A stretch of DNA of 6,669 nucleotides, from NCBI GenBank assembly GCA_016929355.1, contig JAFGJA010000428.1, positions 1-6,669 of the forward strand, given 5' to 3'. Shown here piece by piece: positions 6,183-6,669 of the stretch (position 1 is its first letter; each line of letters opens with the position of its first letter). A program made the position numbers and the translations under genes. The notes beneath the pieces are model-generated. The model worked only from the letters and a program-made list of their open reading frames with translations, was not told where the DNA came from and made no database searches. Origin of the DNA: Anaerolineae bacterium (lineage in GTDB: Bacteria; Chloroflexota; Anaerolineae; Aggregatilineales; Aggregatilineaceae).

Positions 6183-6669
6183 CTATGGTTGGATGGTGAT
6201 TGTCGCCAGCACCGCGTAACTGCCGAGTTCTGCCCCCGTTGCATCAGTGACGGGCAGGCGTTCATCCGGCGTTTGCCAGTGATACAGCGCGGCCCAGAGT
6301 TCATACGTGCCCGGTGCGAGATCGGATGGTAACTGCAAGCCGTGATTGTCCCGGTGCAGCGAATCGGCGCGCCAGGTGGTCATCGGTTCGAAGTTGTAGG
6401 CCGGGAAAGCGTCCTGTTGGGCGATGAGTGTGCCATCTTCTGCCATCACGAACAGCGCAACGGTGTAATTTTGGGGGACGGTATCGAGCGCGTGCCATAG
6501 CAGCGATACAGGCAGCACGTCACCGGGCGCGCGTATGGTCCCGCCGGGAATGTCATAGCCGACCAGTTGGATCGTATCGCCGTAAGTGACATTCATGATC
6601 TGTTCCGGCCATGCGGTAGCGGTGGCAGGCGGCGCAGACGTAAGATCGAACAGGATCGCGCGGGCGAGA
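6183..6669 (-). CDS. C-terminal part of a large protein with glycosyltransferase-39-type beta tail (5' end outside window)
   Basis: The minus-strand frame is open from the right edge to the stop TAG at 6183-6185, giving 161 visible residues. The ATG at 6596 is internal: upstream codons remain open and read as linker-like sequence (LFDLTSAPPATATAWPEQI) into the domain. The domain begins IQLVGYDIPGGTIRAPGDVLPV and runs through SLLWHALDTVPQNYTVALFV, QQDAFPAYNFEPMTTW, LPSDLAPGTYELWAALYHW and ERLPVTDATGAELGSY to a final ATITIQP. From memory this beta-sandwich pattern (GYDL, PGD.LPV.L.W, YTVF.., P.T.W, L...APG.Y.L....Y, RLPV.D) is a common extracytoplasmic C-terminal domain of multi-spanning ArnT/PMT-like (GT39) glycosyltransferases and related envelope proteins in Chloroflexota. 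The catalytic part is not visible, so the glycosyltransferase assignment is inference. It lies 62 bp upstream of the M42 start, same strand. Confidence 0.7.
   Translation of the reverse strand, partial: LARAILFDLTSAPPATATAWPEQIMNVTYGDTIQLVGYDIPGGTIRAPGDVLPVSLLWHALDTVPQNYTVALFVMAEDGTLIAQQDAFPAYNFEPMTTWRADSLHRDNHGLQLPSDLAPGTYELWAALYHWQTPDERLPVTDATGAELGSYAVLATITIQP

Noticed and set aside
6183..6596. Reading the right-edge gene as a complete 137-residue protein from ATG 6596
   Set aside because: The frame is open upstream to the window edge, the ATG has no ribosome site, and the sequence before it reads as a linker into the same beta domain.

Overview
The window reads as an ordinary chromosomal segment of a moderately GC-rich free-living bacterium. 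The best guess at lineage is Chloroflexota (Anaerolineae-like). This is inference from three things: the beta-rich tail of what looks like a large membrane glycosyltransferase, the M42 and endonuclease IV-like gene types, and two intergenic palindromes of the GTAGGGGC...GCCCCTAC and CCCCCTCTCC...GGAGAGGGGG kind. No phylogenetic marker is present. I see no rRNA, tRNA, CRISPR array, transposase or phage gene.

Layout, left to right. Positions 1-734 (minus) hold an endonuclease IV-like TIM-barrel gene whose 3' end lies outside the window. It diverges across a 68-bp spacer from an M50B-like membrane metallopeptidase (803-1681, plus). That gene ends 9 bp from the tail of a small four-helix membrane protein of unknown function (1691-2176, minus). 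Everything rightward is on the minus strand, in transcription order from the right edge: the C-terminal part of a large protein with a glycosyltransferase-39-type tail (6183 to edge), an M42 aminopeptidase (5068-6120), a HAD-superfamily hydrolase (4160-4924), a membrane-anchored DsbA-like thiol oxidoreductase (3450-4163), an M19 membrane-dipeptidase homologue (2290-3375) and the four-helix protein.

The six minus-strand genes could be partly co-transcribed. HAD and DsbA share an ATGA stop/start overlap and are very likely translationally coupled. The other gaps are 62, 143, 74 and 113 bp, and two of them carry strong hairpin elements that may be dispersed repeats or RNA-level boundaries. Two peptidases (M42, M19) suggest peptide turnover and an extracytoplasmic thioredoxin-fold protein suggests envelope quality control, but the genes do not form a recognised pathway. 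Four starts were moved downstream of the longest ORF because a clear Shine-Dalgarno sequence sits just before the internal start.

I found no convincing new system. The items most worth checking are the M42 protein's resemblance to the peptidase of the NAGGN osmoprotectant system, the HAD motif I with Gly at the second Asp position, and the nested palindrome at 4954-5037. No stretch longer than 300 bp lacks a gene.
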